A stretch of DNA of 64,000 nucleotides from Streptomyces sp. NBC_01591 (GTDB lineage Bacteria > Actinomycetota > Actinomycetes > Streptomycetales > Streptomycetaceae). The notes below the pieces were generated by a model. It saw nothing but the letters and a program-made list of their open reading frames with translations. It was not told the origin of the DNA and did not search any database. The stretch is from the NCBI RefSeq assembly GCF_035918155.1, contig NZ_CP109327.1, forward strand, positions 8,184,001-8,248,000. Reading direction: 5' to 3'. Of this stretch, positions 44,503-53,511 are shown piece after piece; position 1 is the first letter of the stretch; each line of letters starts with the position of its first letter. The position numbers were made by a program, and so were the translations under genes.

Positions 44503-46536
44503 GTGACTGATGAAGATCCGTACCTGTGGCTGGAAGACATCGACGGCGAGGCCGCGCTCGAATGGGTGGCCGAGCGGAACGCCGAGACGGAGGCGGCGCT
44601 GGCCGCCGATGCCGGGTTCGCCGACCTGAAGGAGCGCCTGCGGGAGGTGCTGGACGCTTCGGACCGCATCCCCAGCACCGTCCGTCGCGGGGTGTTCCTC
44701 TACAACTTCTGGCAGGACGCCGGGCATGTGCGTGGTGTGTGGCGGCGTACGACGCTGGAGCAGTACCGCAAGGATTTGCCCGAGTGGGAGGTCCTGCTCG
44801 ACATCGACGCGCTCGCCGCGGCGGAGGGCGAGAAATGGGTGTGGTCGGGTGCGCAGGTGCGCCGTCCCGATTACGACCGGGCACTGGTGTCCCTGTCGCG
44901 CGACGGCGGTGACGCCGTTGTGGTCCGCGAGTTCGACCTCGCCACCCGGACCTTCGTCGAGGGCGGGTTCCGGGTGGGGGAGGCGAAGACGCGGATCGGA
45001 TGGATCGACGCCGACACCGTCTTCATCGGCACGGACTTCGGTCCTGGCTCCCTGACCGACGCCGGCTATCCGCGCACGGTACGCAGGTGGCGCCGCGGCA
45101 CACCGCTGGAAGAGGCCGCTCAGGTCTTCGAGGCCGGGCCGGGAGATGTGGCGGCCTGGAGTTGGCACGACTTCACGCCCGGTTTCGAGCGGGACTTCGT
45201 CGCCCGGTGGCTGGACTTCTTCCGCAGCGAGACGTACCTCCTGGCCCCGGACGACACGCTCGTCAAGATCGACGTTCCCGACGACGCCAGTGTCCATCCC
45301 CATCGCCGGCATCTGATCGTCACCTTGAAGTCCGACTGGCTCGGGCAGCCGTCGGGCTCCCTGCTGGCGTTCGACTTCGAGGCCTTCCTGGCGGGTGACC
45401 GCACCGCGGAGGTGCTGTTCACCCCGGACGAGCGGACGGCTCTGGCCGGGTACTCCTGGACCCGCCACCATCTGATCCTGGAGACGATGCGCGACGTCAG
45501 CACCCGCATCGAGGTCCTCACCCCGATCGCCGGAGGCGGGTGGGCGCGCAAGCCGCTCGCGGACGTCCCGGCGCTGTCCTCCGCCACGGTCGTGGACACG
45601 GACCCGGACGTCTCCGACGAGTACTTCCTGGACGTGTCGGGGTACTTGCGGCCATCCGCCCTCCACCACGGGCGGATCGGCGCCGACTCCGAGATCCTCA
45701 AGCAGGCGCCGGACCGCTTCGACACGGCCGGTCTGTCGGTGGAGCAGTTCTTCGCGACCTCCCGGGACGGCACGCGGGTGCCCTACTTCGTGATCGGCCC
45801 CGGCCATTCCCCCGACGGCCCCGGACCCGCCCTGCTCTACGGCTACGGCGGCTTCGAAGTCTCCCTCGTCCCCTCCTACGACGCGGTGACGGGCCGGGCG
45901 TGGCTGGAGCGCGGCGGCACGTACGTGATCGCGAACATCCGGGGCGGCGGCGAGTACGGGCCGGACTGGCACCAGGCCGCGCTCGGCGCGGACCGGCCGC
46001 GAGCCTTCGAGGACTTCGCTGCCGTCGCCACGGACCTCGTCGCGCGGGGCATCACCACCCCGGCCATGCTGGGCGCCGCGGGGGGAAGCAACGGCGGCCT
46101 GCTCATGGGCGCGATGATCACCCGATATCCGCACCTGTTCGGCGCGATCGTCTCTCAGGTACCGCTGCTGGACATGCTCCGCTACCACAAGCTCCTCGCC
46201 GGCTCGTCCTGGACCGCCGAGTACGGCAACCCGGACGCCGAAGCCGATCGCCCGCACCTGCGCGAGCTCTCCCCCTACCACCGGCTCACCGCGGACCAGG
46301 TCTGTCCGCCGGTGCTCCTGACGACCTCCACCCGTGACGACCGGGTCCACCCCGGCCATGCCCGCAAGATGGCCGCGCGGCTGCGCGAACTCGGTCACCC
46401 GGTCCTGTTCCACGAGAACACCGGCGGCGGCCACGCGGGCGCCAGTGACAACGAACAGTCCGCCCACAACAAGGCCCTGCTGCATGCCTTCCTGTGGCGG
46501 CACCTGGCGCAACCGGTGCGGCCGGCCACCGACTGA
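44503..46536 (+). CDS. Prolyl oligopeptidase family serine peptidase (S9)
   Basis: 677 residues, no signal peptide, so cytoplasmic. It opens DPYLWLEDIDGEAALEWV, typical of the S9 propeller domain, and has the catalytic domain from about 430: GYGGFEVSLVPSYD, VIANIRGGGEYGPDWH, the nucleophile Ser529 in GAAGGSNGGLLMG, the Asp region TSTRDDRVHPGHARK, and the His in GGGHAGASD. It cleaves short peptides, usually after proline. The start is GTG 44503; a CCCATGGCTGCACAATT element upstream partly matches sequence before the regulator gene. Confidence 0.93.
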   Translation: MTDEDPYLWLEDIDGEAALEWVAERNAETEAALAADAGFADLKERLREVLDASDRIPSTVRRGVFLYNFWQDAGHVRGVWRRTTLEQYRKDLPEWEVLLDIDALAAAEGEKWVWSGAQVRRPDYDRALVSLSRDGGDAVVVREFDLATRTFVEGGFRVGEAKTRIGWIDADTVFIGTDFGPGSLTDAGYPRTVRRWRRGTPLEEAAQVFEAGPGDVAAWSWHDFTPGFERDFVARWLDFFRSETYLLAPDDTLVKIDVPDDASVHPHRRHLIVTLKSDWLGQPSGSLLAFDFEAFLAGDRTAEVLFTPDERTALAGYSWTRHHLILETMRDVSTRIEVLTPIAGGGWARKPLADVPALSSATVVDTDPDVSDEYFLDVSGYLRPSALHHGRIGADSEILKQAPDRFDTAGLSVEQFFATSRDGTRVPYFVIGPGHSPDGPGPALLYGYGGFEVSLVPSYDAVTGRAWLERGGTYVIANIRGGGEYGPDWHQAALGADRPRAFEDFAAVATDLVARGITTPAMLGAAGGSNGGLLMGAMITRYPHLFGAIVSQVPLLDMLRYHKLLAGSSWTAEYGNPDAEADRPHLRELSPYHRLTADQVCPPVLLTTSTRDDRVHPGHARKMAARLRELGHPVLFHENTGGGHAGASDNEQSAHNKALLHAFLWRHLAQPVRPATD

Positions 46537-46606
46537 CCGGTCGGCACGCGCCTTCCGGTCGATCCGCCTGCCGCGCGGGCGGCGCGAAGCCGACGGCGTG
46601 ACGCAT

Positions 46607-47596
46607 TCAGGCCAGGATGATCGGGTTGCTGAGCGCCGCCATGCGCCCGTCGGGGTGGCGCACCTCGACACGGACGAACGCCGAGTCCGCCGTGCCGATG
46701 CGCCACTCCACGGCACCCGAACCCGAGGCGGGCAACGACACGTGATGCGCCCTGCCCCGCTCGGTGTGAAAGCCGACAGTGCCCGAGGGCACACCACGTA
46801 CGTCCACCCTCACCTCGGCCGGCGCGTCACCCGCCTCCAGCCGCTCACCGATACCGGCGCTCCGGTCACCGGCCGAGGCTCTGAACGACAGCTCGACGGC
46901 GGCCGATTCGGCGATCCAGCTCCGGCCCGACCGGATTCCGGCGAGGACCGCTTCGGCGCTCAGCTCCTCGGCCAGCACGACGGTGTGCGGGAATCCGATC
47001 TGGCCCGCCAGATGCGTGTCACTGTTGCCCATCGCGGGCCGCCAACGCCCCCGGTGGATGTCCGCGGCCAGGCTGCGCCCCCACTCGGCCAGGGCCGCCT
47101 CGTTGTCGGCATTCCACGGCACGTCCGAGCTCCACAACCCGTTCCACACCTCGACCACATCGAACCCCTGGTACGGGTACATGAACGTGCCCGAGGCGTA
47201 CGGCGCGTGCGGATGGGCCGCCACGCACAGCCCACCGGCTCGATGGACCTCGTCCAGATGCCGGCCGACCCGCTCGTCCCGCAGGCCGTACCGCCAGTCG
47301 ACCACCTGTCCGGGGCGGGTACCCAACGCGAGCCAGTGCCCGGTCCGGGTAGTGACCTCTTCACCGAGGATCACCAGCAGGTCGTCGCCGACGTGCCGGG
47401 CCCAGGCACCATGCGCCTCGGAGGTGTTGTGCTCGGTGGTCGCCAGGAAATCCAACCCCGCCGCACGGGCACCGGCCGCGAGCTGCTCCGGCGTCAGCTC
47501 GCCGTCCGAGTGGACCGAATGCACGTGACAGTCACCCCGGTACCAATCGCGCCCCCGTCCGGCCACGCGTGTCGGCGGAAATTCCAACTCGGGCAT
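46607..47596 (-). CDS. PHP-domain metallohydrolase (CehA/McbA family)
   Basis: 329 residues with the metal-binding PHP signatures YRGDCHVHSVHSDGELTPEQLA, LATTEHNTSEAHG, VILGEEVTT, CVAAHPHAPY and MGNSDTHLAG. Family members hydrolyse phosphoesters or carbamates such as carbaryl (CehA/McbA). The C-terminal beta domain (ADSAFVRVEVRHPDGRMAALSNPI) is also typical. ATG 47596 is preceded by AGGGGGA. The substrate is unknown. Confidence 0.88.
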   Translation of the reverse strand: MPELEFPPTRVAGRGRDWYRGDCHVHSVHSDGELTPEQLAAGARAAGLDFLATTEHNTSEAHGAWARHVGDDLLVILGEEVTTRTGHWLALGTRPGQVVDWRYGLRDERVGRHLDEVHRAGGLCVAAHPHAPYASGTFMYPYQGFDVVEVWNGLWSSDVPWNADNEAALAEWGRSLAADIHRGRWRPAMGNSDTHLAGQIGFPHTVVLAEELSAEAVLAGIRSGRSWIAESAAVELSFRASAGDRSAGIGERLEAGDAPAEVRVDVRGVPSGTVGFHTERGRAHHVSLPASGSGAVEWRIGTADSAFVRVEVRHPDGRMAALSNPIILA

Positions 47597-47709
47597 CCGT
47601 TCCCCCTGCCTGCTCGATGCGGACTCGCAGCTCTCAGCCTGCCACCCGCCTCGACGACCACGCCCCACTCCGCCGGACGGGCCTCGGGGACACCGATCGA
47701 AACGACCGG

Positions 47710-48513
47710 TCAGACCAGGAGCAGCATCGCGACCGTCACCATGACGAGCAGCCCGATGTAGGCCCAGGCATGGGTGCGGTCGGGGATCCGCGGCGGGCGT
47801 CGCCGCAGCACCGCGATCACCGGCAGAGCCCCCAGGAGCAGCGCCGAGGCGGCGCGGAGGTCGATGAGACCCACCAGTCGCACCTGCGCGTGCGCGGCGG
47901 CGGGGACCGCTGCCACCCAGAGGGACACCACGGCGGCCGGGACCGCGATGGCGAGGGTGAGGGGGTTGGCCAGCGCGGTCGCCACCTGCATCGTGTGCCC
48001 GGCCCGCCGCATCGCCGGGACGGTCATGACACTGCCGCCCACGCCGAGGAAGGCGGCGACCGCACCGATCGGTGCGCCGAGGACGGGCGGCAGCGGACGC
48101 GGAGCGTCGGATGCCGTACCGACCCGGGTGTCCGGGCGCAGGAAGCCGGGCCGCAGGAGCAGATCGGCGATGGTGAGAGCGACGTACGCGACGAATGCCC
48201 AGTGGGCCAGAGCGGCCGGAGCGAGGCGTGTGGCGAGCGCGCCGAACGAGGCACCGGCCGCCAGCAGGAGGAGCAGCACGCCGCTGCCGCGGAGCGAGAG
48301 GAGCACCCGCCGCGGTGTGACGGCCGTCGCGAACCCCGCGTTCACCACCATCACCAGGGCCGAGGTGGCCGTCGCCACCCGCATCGCGTCCGCGCCGAGT
48401 ACGGCGTCCGCCCAAACCACCACCGGTACCGCGACGAACCCTCCACCGAAACCGAACAACACTGTCGTCACTCCGGTGAGGAGCCCGACCCCGATCAACA
48501 TCACGAAGTCCAT
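47710..48513 (-). CDS. TSUP/TauE-SafE family anion exporter
   Basis: 267 residues with seven or eight hydrophobic helices, and the family motifs GLLTGVTTVLFGFGGGFVAVPVVV in the first hairpin and GAPIGAVAAFLGVGGSVMTVPAM in the second, an internal repeat. TSUP proteins move sulfite, sulfoacetate or similar anions. Divergent from an AraC-type regulator whose start is 85 bases away, which probably controls it. Confidence 0.87.
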   Translation of the reverse strand: MDFVMLIGVGLLTGVTTVLFGFGGGFVAVPVVVWADAVLGADAMRVATATSALVMVVNAGFATAVTPRRVLLSLRGSGVLLLLLAAGASFGALATRLAPAALAHWAFVAYVALTIADLLLRPGFLRPDTRVGTASDAPRPLPPVLGAPIGAVAAFLGVGGSVMTVPAMRRAGHTMQVATALANPLTLAIAVPAAVVSLWVAAVPAAAHAQVRLVGLIDLRAASALLLGALPVIAVLRRRPPRIPDRTHAWAYIGLLVMVTVAMLLLV

Positions 48514-48597
48514 GGCTCCACCCCACCAGCTCCGGCGATGTGCTCGCATGCGATGGTCGGCACAGTTCCTTCGTGTGTCGGCCAGTACGATGGACGG

Positions 48598-49380
48598 GTG
48601 AAGAACGTCCCGCTGGCCGATGTCGACCACGTCGACCGGGCCGTCCTGCCGATCGGCACCGATTACCCGCCCGGACACGTACTGGACTGGCACGAACACC
48701 GGCGCGCGCAGTTCCTCTACGGCGCCACCGGGGTCATGGTCGTCGACACCGCCGAGGGGACCTGGACCGTTCCGCCCGAGCGCGCCGTACTGATCCCGCC
48801 CACCACGCGGCACCGGGTCCGCATGCTGGGAGTGAGCACCCGGAGCCTGTACGTCGAGCCGCATGCCGTCCCCTGGTGGCCCGCCACCTGCGCGGTCGTG
48901 GACGTTCCGCCGCTGCTGCGCGAACTGCTCCTGGCCGCTGTCGAGTTCGAGGCCGACTACAGCCTGTCCGGGCGTACGGGAAGCATCGCCGCGCTCCTCC
49001 TGCACGAGATCGCCGAGCGTGCCCCGCTCCCGTTCCACGTGGGGATTCCCGCCTCCGCCGACCTCGCGAGACTCTGCCGCGAATACCTGGCCACCCCGGA
49101 CGCCGGCGCCACCAATGCCGCATGGGCTGCCAGGGCGGCCATGAGCGAACGGGCCTTCACCCGGCGTTTCCGCGCCGAGACCGGCGACAGCCCAGCCGTC
49201 TGGCGGGGCCGTGCCCGCCTGCTCGCGGCCGTCCCGCTGCTGCGCACCGGTTCGGTCAGCGAGGTCAGTGCCCGGATCGGCTACGCCACTCCCGCAGCGT
49301 TCACCGCTGCCTTCACCCGCGCCTTCGGTACGCCCCCGTCCCGCTTCTCCGCGAGCCGCCAGGGCGGCGGCCGGGGGTGA
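48598..49380 (+). CDS. AraC-family transcriptional regulator
   Basis: 260 residues. The N-terminal cupin sensor has DWHEHRRAQFLYGATGVMVVDTAEGTWTVPPERAVLIPP, and the two C-terminal HTH motifs are WAARAAMSERAFTRRFRAETGDSPAVWRGRARLL and VSEVSARIGYATPAAFTAAFTRAFGTPPSRFS. Start at GTG 48598. Probable regulator of the divergent TSUP exporter. Confidence 0.9.
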   Translation: MKNVPLADVDHVDRAVLPIGTDYPPGHVLDWHEHRRAQFLYGATGVMVVDTAEGTWTVPPERAVLIPPTTRHRVRMLGVSTRSLYVEPHAVPWWPATCAVVDVPPLLRELLLAAVEFEADYSLSGRTGSIAALLLHEIAERAPLPFHVGIPASADLARLCREYLATPDAGATNAAWAARAAMSERAFTRRFRAETGDSPAVWRGRARLLAAVPLLRTGSVSEVSARIGYATPAAFTAAFTRAFGTPPSRFSASRQGGGRG

Positions 49381-49487
49381 AATTTTTCGTATCCCATATT
49401 TCGTCGGATCGAGGACCCTGTCGCGTGCGCTGAGGCCGTACCAGGGATCTTCTTTGTCGGATGGCGGTCATTTGGCATGCGGGGGGC

Positions 49488-49745
49488 ATGCCTGGTTCCC
49501 CGTCACCCCCAGCCCCCCGCACCCGCATCCCGAGCGCTGGTGGGCCCTGGGTGTCCTGGGGCCGGCCCAGTTGATGATTCTGCTGGACAGCACGATCGTG
49601 AACGTGGCCCTGCCGTCCCTGCAGAGCGAACTGGACATGAGTGACGGAGACCGCCCCTGGGACGTCACCGCCGGCCTGCTCGGATTCGCGGTCGCCTCCG
49701 CCCGCGGCGGGCGCCGCACCCACCGCGCAGGCCCTCGTCGCGACC
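49488..49745 (+). pseudogene. MFS (EmrB/QacA-type) transporter remnant
   Basis: From ATG 49488 the frame shifts near 49530 into ERWWALGVLGPAQLMILLDSTIVNVALPSLQSELDMSDGDR, transmembrane helix 1 of a drug-efflux MFS protein. It then skips to AGLLGFAVASA and, after another shift, to GAAPTAQALVA; about 30 residues between are deleted. The other twelve helices are gone. Confidence 0.75.
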
Positions 49746-49987
49746 ACCTGGATGACCTGCCCGTCCAGCTTGAACTGTGCGCCGCTGAGCGGCGCCACGA
49801 TCACGGCGAAGAACAGCATGTTCACCGGGATGCCGATCACGTTTCCGCGGACGATGGAGCCGCGGCTCGTGACGGGGAAGGGGACTCCCGTCTTGTGCCC
49901 CATGAAGCCCGAGAGCATCAGCAGGAGGAAGAGCAGGATGGAGGCGAGTGCGAAGGCGGCACCTATAGTGAGCAGTGACTTCGCCAC
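49746..49987 (-). pseudogene. Membrane protein fragment
   Basis: Minus strand: AKSLLTIGAAFALASILLFLLLMLSGFMGHKTGVPF, then GNVIGIPVNMLFFAVIVAPLSGAQFKLDGQ, two membrane helices with high GC3. Its C-terminus is lost at the MFS remnant and its start at the LysR remnant. Family not recognised. Confidence 0.5.
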
Positions 49988-50288
49988 CCGAAGTCACATC
50001 GACAGCTACTTCGCCGAGCATCGTGTCAGCCCGCCGATCGCCGTGGAGGCCGACACCATCCAGGGCCTCACGGAAATCGTCCAGCGCACCGGCTTGCTGG
50101 CCACCGTGCTGCCCGACGCGATCACGGACGACCACCCGCACCTCACGCCGATTCCCATCGACCCTCCGCTGCCCACCCGCGTCGCCACCTTGCTGCACCG
50201 GGAGAGCACCTACGAGAGCGCCGCCGCCCGCGCCTTCACCCGGCTCGCCCGCGACCTGGTCCGCGCACGCGGCTACGCACCGGCCTGA
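49977..50288 (+). pseudogene. LysR regulator remnant (C-terminal effector domain end)
   Basis: Plus strand to TGA 50288: DFATRSHIDSYFAEHRVSPPIAVEADTI, GLLATVLPDAI, LTPIPIDPPLPTRVATLL, SAAARAFTRLARDLV, the last 100 residues of a CynR-like LysR protein. The HTH and most of the sensor are missing. Confidence 0.75.
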
Positions 50289-50349
50289 GAACCCCGTACC
50301 GCAGACGGCATACCGAATACCGACGTCGAGTGATGAGAGATTTGAGGAC

Positions 50350-50997
50350 ATGACAGGGTCTGAGGACTTCGAGCCCGAGTCGGAGCGGGTCACACGCCTG
50401 CTCCGTGACGAGATCATCGACGGTGTGCGTGAGCCGGGCAGCAAGCTCGTCGAGCGCGAGCTCGCCGCCGAGCTCGGGGTGAGCAGGCTGCCCATCCGGG
50501 AGGCCCTGAAGTCACTGGTCACCGAGGGGCTGGTCACGCCGAGGCCGCGGACATGGGCCGTCGTGCGGGAGTTCACGCCGGCGGATGTCGAGGACCTCGA
50601 CGAGGTCCGCGCGGCCCTTGAGACGCTGACCTTCCGGCTCGCCGCCCAACGGCGCACCCGCGCGGGACTGGAGAAGCTCCGCGCGGATCTCGACGCCGAG
50701 CTGAAGGCGGCGGACAGGGGAGATGCCGTACGGGCCCGCCGGGCCGCCGCCGACTTCCACGAGACGGTGACCGCGCTGGCCGACAACGAACTCCTGAACG
50801 AGCTCCAGAGCACCCTCCGCAGCAGGATGCGCTGGCTGCTGGGACAGCACGACGACATCGAGGGCGTCGCGCAGGGGCACGAGGGCCTGTACCGGGCGAT
50901 CGCGGAGCGTGACGTCGCGGGCGTCGAAAAGCTGGCCGGCAAGCACCTGGTGACAGGCCGCAACGCAGCTGCCGCGCGACGCAAGCACCAGGACTGA
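50350..50997 (+). CDS. GntR-family regulator (FadR/FCD type)
   Basis: 215 residues. Winged helix at about 10-75 (VTRLLRDEIIDGVREPGSKLVERELAAELGVSRLPIREALKSLVTEGLV), then the all-helical FCD ligand domain (DLDEVRAALETLTFRLAAQ, DFHETVTALADNELLNELQSTLRSRMRWLLGQ, EGLYRAIAERD). The ATG follows GAGG at very short spacing. It has no obvious adjacent target gene other than the decayed genes before it. Confidence 0.88.
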   Translation: MTGSEDFEPESERVTRLLRDEIIDGVREPGSKLVERELAAELGVSRLPIREALKSLVTEGLVTPRPRTWAVVREFTPADVEDLDEVRAALETLTFRLAAQRRTRAGLEKLRADLDAELKAADRGDAVRARRAAADFHETVTALADNELLNELQSTLRSRMRWLLGQHDDIEGVAQGHEGLYRAIAERDVAGVEKLAGKHLVTGRNAAAARRKHQD

Positions 50998-51044
50998 GCG
51001 GTACGGCCCGGCCGGGGTCGGCGCACACGGGCCGTACCCGCGAG

Positions 51045-51383
51045 TGCTCAGACGTAGACGATTCCGTCCGGTACATCCGGGCGGACCTCCGTGCCGACAT
51101 TCCGGTCGAGAAGGTCGTCGAGAGGTTCGAGCGGCGGCGTCGACCTTCGGCTTCATCGACCCTTCGGCAAAGGCCAGTCGGGAGATCGCCTCCGGTGAGG
51201 CCGTGAGGACGTCCCCCAGGGCTGCTGGCTCGCCGGGTTCGCGGGCCTGCCGGCGCCGGCGCCGGTGCTGGACCGGGCGTACCGCGCGGCGTGCCGGGCA
51301 GGTGCGGTCCGCGAGTGGAAGCCGTGCCCGATTCGGCGCCTACCGATATCGCCCTCTGGCGGTACGTCATCCCGTGCACGCTA
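51045..51383 (+). other. Gene-less stretch with probable coding remnants
   Basis: The first 100 bases read as high-GC3 codons (VRYIRADLRADIPVEKVVERFERRR) and later segments in other frames (WLAGFAGLPAPAPVLDRAYR) also look formerly coding, but no continuous gene or recognisable family remains before the riboswitch. Confidence 0.4.
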
Positions 51384-51385
51384 AG

Positions 51386-51490
51386 CTGCAGGTGCCCCGC
51401 GGGGGAAGTCCGGTCGAAATCCGGCGCTGACCCGCAACGGTAGGCGGAGCCCCGCATGGCCCCGTAAGCCCGATTACCCGCGGTGGTGAA
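51386..51490 (+). ncRNA. Cobalamin riboswitch of the corrinoid/iron-type ABC importer
   Basis: Conserved blocks in order: GGGGGAAGTCCGGTCGAAATCC, GCTGACCCGCAACGGTA and GTAAGCCCGATTACCCGC, the cobalamin riboswitch core. It ends about 110 bases before the permease start on the same strand. Confidence 0.85.
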
Positions 51491-51601
51491 GGCTCCTGTC
51501 AATTCGCCGTGGACTGCGAGTGGTGCTGCGCAGGGCGCTCCGCGCCCGGGCTGCTCCTTCGATCACGTAGGTGCACGGCCCGAGGCGAAAGCGATCCGCC
51601 C

Positions 51602-52711
51602 GTGGCCACCCCCCTCGACCGTAAACCCGCCGTGCCGCCGCGCACGTCCCGCGCCGGCGCCGGGCCCGCCCCGCCACGGCGCGTGTCTCTGCCGCTGCTC
51701 CTGATCTCCTTGTGCGCCGTGCTCCTGGTCTCACTCGTCTGCGGGGCGGGGATCGGGGCGTCGGGGCTCTCCTGGGGCGAAGTGCTGCGTTGCCTGTGGG
51801 CCGGGCTGACCGGCGGCCGGATAGCCCCCGACCAGGTCCCGGCGTACACGATCGTCTGGGAACTGCGCTTTCCGCGAGCCGTGCTGGCCGCGGTCGTCGG
51901 GGCCGGTCTCGCGGCCATCGGCGTCGCCGTACAGGCCATGGTCCGCAACGCCCTCGCCGACCCGTTCGTCCTCGGCATCTCCTCGGGAGCGGCCGTCGGC
52001 GCCAATGCCGTGCTCATCTTCGGGGCCTTCGGCGCGCTGGGCATCTGGGCGCTGTCGACGGCGGCTTTCCTTTCCGCGCTCCTCGCCATGATGCTGGTGT
52101 ACGCGATCGCACGCACCGATCGGGGTCTGACCCCGCTGCGGCTCGTCCTGACGGGCACCGCGATGTACTACGGCTTCTCGGCGGTCACCACGTTCATGGT
52201 GTTCGCGGCCGAGCGCGGTGAAGCCGCCCGTTCCGCCATGATGTGGATGCTCGGCAGTCTCGGCGGAGCCACCTGGTCCTCCGTGCCGATCGCCGCGGGG
52301 GCCGTGCTCGGCGGCCTCGCCCACCTCGCCTGGTCGGCGCGCCGGCTGAACGCCCTGGCCATGGGCGACGAGACCGCGGCCGCGCTGGGCGTGGACGCGG
52401 GACGGCTGCGCAAGGAGCTGTTCCTGGTCTCTGCGGCCGTCACGGGGGCGGTGGTCGCGGTGAGCGGTGCGATCGGCTTCGTCGGGCTGATGGTGCCGCA
52501 CGCCGTACGGATGCTGGTCGGAGCGGACCACCGCCGGCTGCTGGCCGTCGCGCCACTGGCGGGCGCTGTCCTGCTGATCTGGGTGGACATCCTCTCCCGT
52601 GTCGTGCTCGCGCCCGCCGAACTGCCGGTGGGCGTGCTGACCGCGGTCATCGGCGTGCCGTGCTTCGTGTTGCTGATGCGCCGCCGCTCGTACACGTTCG
52701 GAGGTGCGTGA
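51602..52711 (+). CDS. FecCD/BtuC-type ABC transporter permease
   Basis: 369 residues with about nine to ten membrane segments after a Pro/Arg-rich cytoplasmic leader. Family motifs: ELRFPRAVLAAVVGAGLAAIGVAVQAMVRNALADPFVLGISSGAAVGA and, near the end, GAIGFVGLMVPHAVRMLVGADHRRLLAVAPLAGAVLL (the ATPase-contact loop). Because it follows a cobalamin riboswitch, it most likely imports cobalamin or cobinamide. Its TGA overlaps the ATPase start. GTG 51602 is used; the ribosome site is weak. Confidence 0.9.
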   Translation: MATPLDRKPAVPPRTSRAGAGPAPPRRVSLPLLLISLCAVLLVSLVCGAGIGASGLSWGEVLRCLWAGLTGGRIAPDQVPAYTIVWELRFPRAVLAAVVGAGLAAIGVAVQAMVRNALADPFVLGISSGAAVGANAVLIFGAFGALGIWALSTAAFLSALLAMMLVYAIARTDRGLTPLRLVLTGTAMYYGFSAVTTFMVFAAERGEAARSAMMWMLGSLGGATWSSVPIAAGAVLGGLAHLAWSARRLNALAMGDETAAALGVDAGRLRKELFLVSAAVTGAVVAVSGAIGFVGLMVPHAVRMLVGADHRRLLAVAPLAGAVLLIWVDILSRVVLAPAELPVGVLTAVIGVPCFVLLMRRRSYTFGGA

Positions 52712-53496
52712 TGCGGATCGATATCGATGCCCTGACGGTCGAGATCGCCGGTGCGCGGCTGGTGGAGGAGGCCACGCTGGCAGCGGGAGAGGGGCAGCTC
52801 GTCGGTCTGGTCGGGCCCAACGGCAGTGGAAAGTCCACCCTGTTGCGCTGCGTCTACCGGGCTCTGCGCCCCTCGGCCGGCACGGTGCGGCTCGGCGGCG
52901 AGGACCTGTACGCCATGAGCGCGCGCGAAGGCGCCCGTCGGCTGGCCGCCCTGCCCCAGGAGGCGGTCACCGAGTTCGACTTCACGGTTGCCGAGGTCGT
53001 GGCGATGGGACGGCTGCCGCACCAGCGGTCGGTGGGCCGGGCCACCGACGAAGACCGGCAGGCGTGCGAGAGCGCGCTGGCGGGAGTCGACGCCGGACAC
53101 CTCGCCGACCGCGGCTTCCTCACTCTCTCCGGCGGCGAGAAGCAACGGGTGCTGATCGCCCGCGCACTGGCCCAGCAGCCTCGGCTGCTGGTGCTCGACG
53201 AGCCGACCAACCACCTGGACATCGCACAGCAGCTGGAAGTACTGGCGCTGGTACGAGGCAGCGGGCTGACCGTCCTCACCGCGCTGCACGACCTCAACCT
53301 CGCCGCACTCCACTGCGACGTGCTCCATGTCATCGACAGCGGTCGGATCGTCGCGTCCGGCCCTCCGCACGACGTGCTCACAACCGAGTTGCTGGCCGAG
53401 GTCTTCGGCGTACGGGCTCACCGCGTCCCACATCCGGAGACCGGCGCCGTACAGCTGCTCTTCGACCGTCTCCGCCGCGCTCGATCCGATTCCTGA
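52711..53496 (+). CDS. Corrinoid/iron-siderophore-type ABC transporter ATPase (BtuD-like)
   Basis: 261 residues with Walker A GPNGSGKST near 40, Q-loop LPQEAVTEF, signature LSGGEKQRVLIARAL near 145, Walker B LLVLDEPTNHLD and the H-loop ALHDLN. Start codon overlaps the permease stop (TGATG), so the two are translated together. Hydrolyses ATP to drive import through the preceding permease. Confidence 0.93.
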   Translation: MRIDIDALTVEIAGARLVEEATLAAGEGQLVGLVGPNGSGKSTLLRCVYRALRPSAGTVRLGGEDLYAMSAREGARRLAALPQEAVTEFDFTVAEVVAMGRLPHQRSVGRATDEDRQACESALAGVDAGHLADRGFLTLSGGEKQRVLIARALAQQPRLLVLDEPTNHLDIAQQLEVLALVRGSGLTVLTALHDLNLAALHCDVLHVIDSGRIVASGPPHDVLTTELLAEVFGVRAHRVPHPETGAVQLLFDRLRRARSDS

Positions 53497-53511
53497 GGAG
53501 TCGCTCCAACC

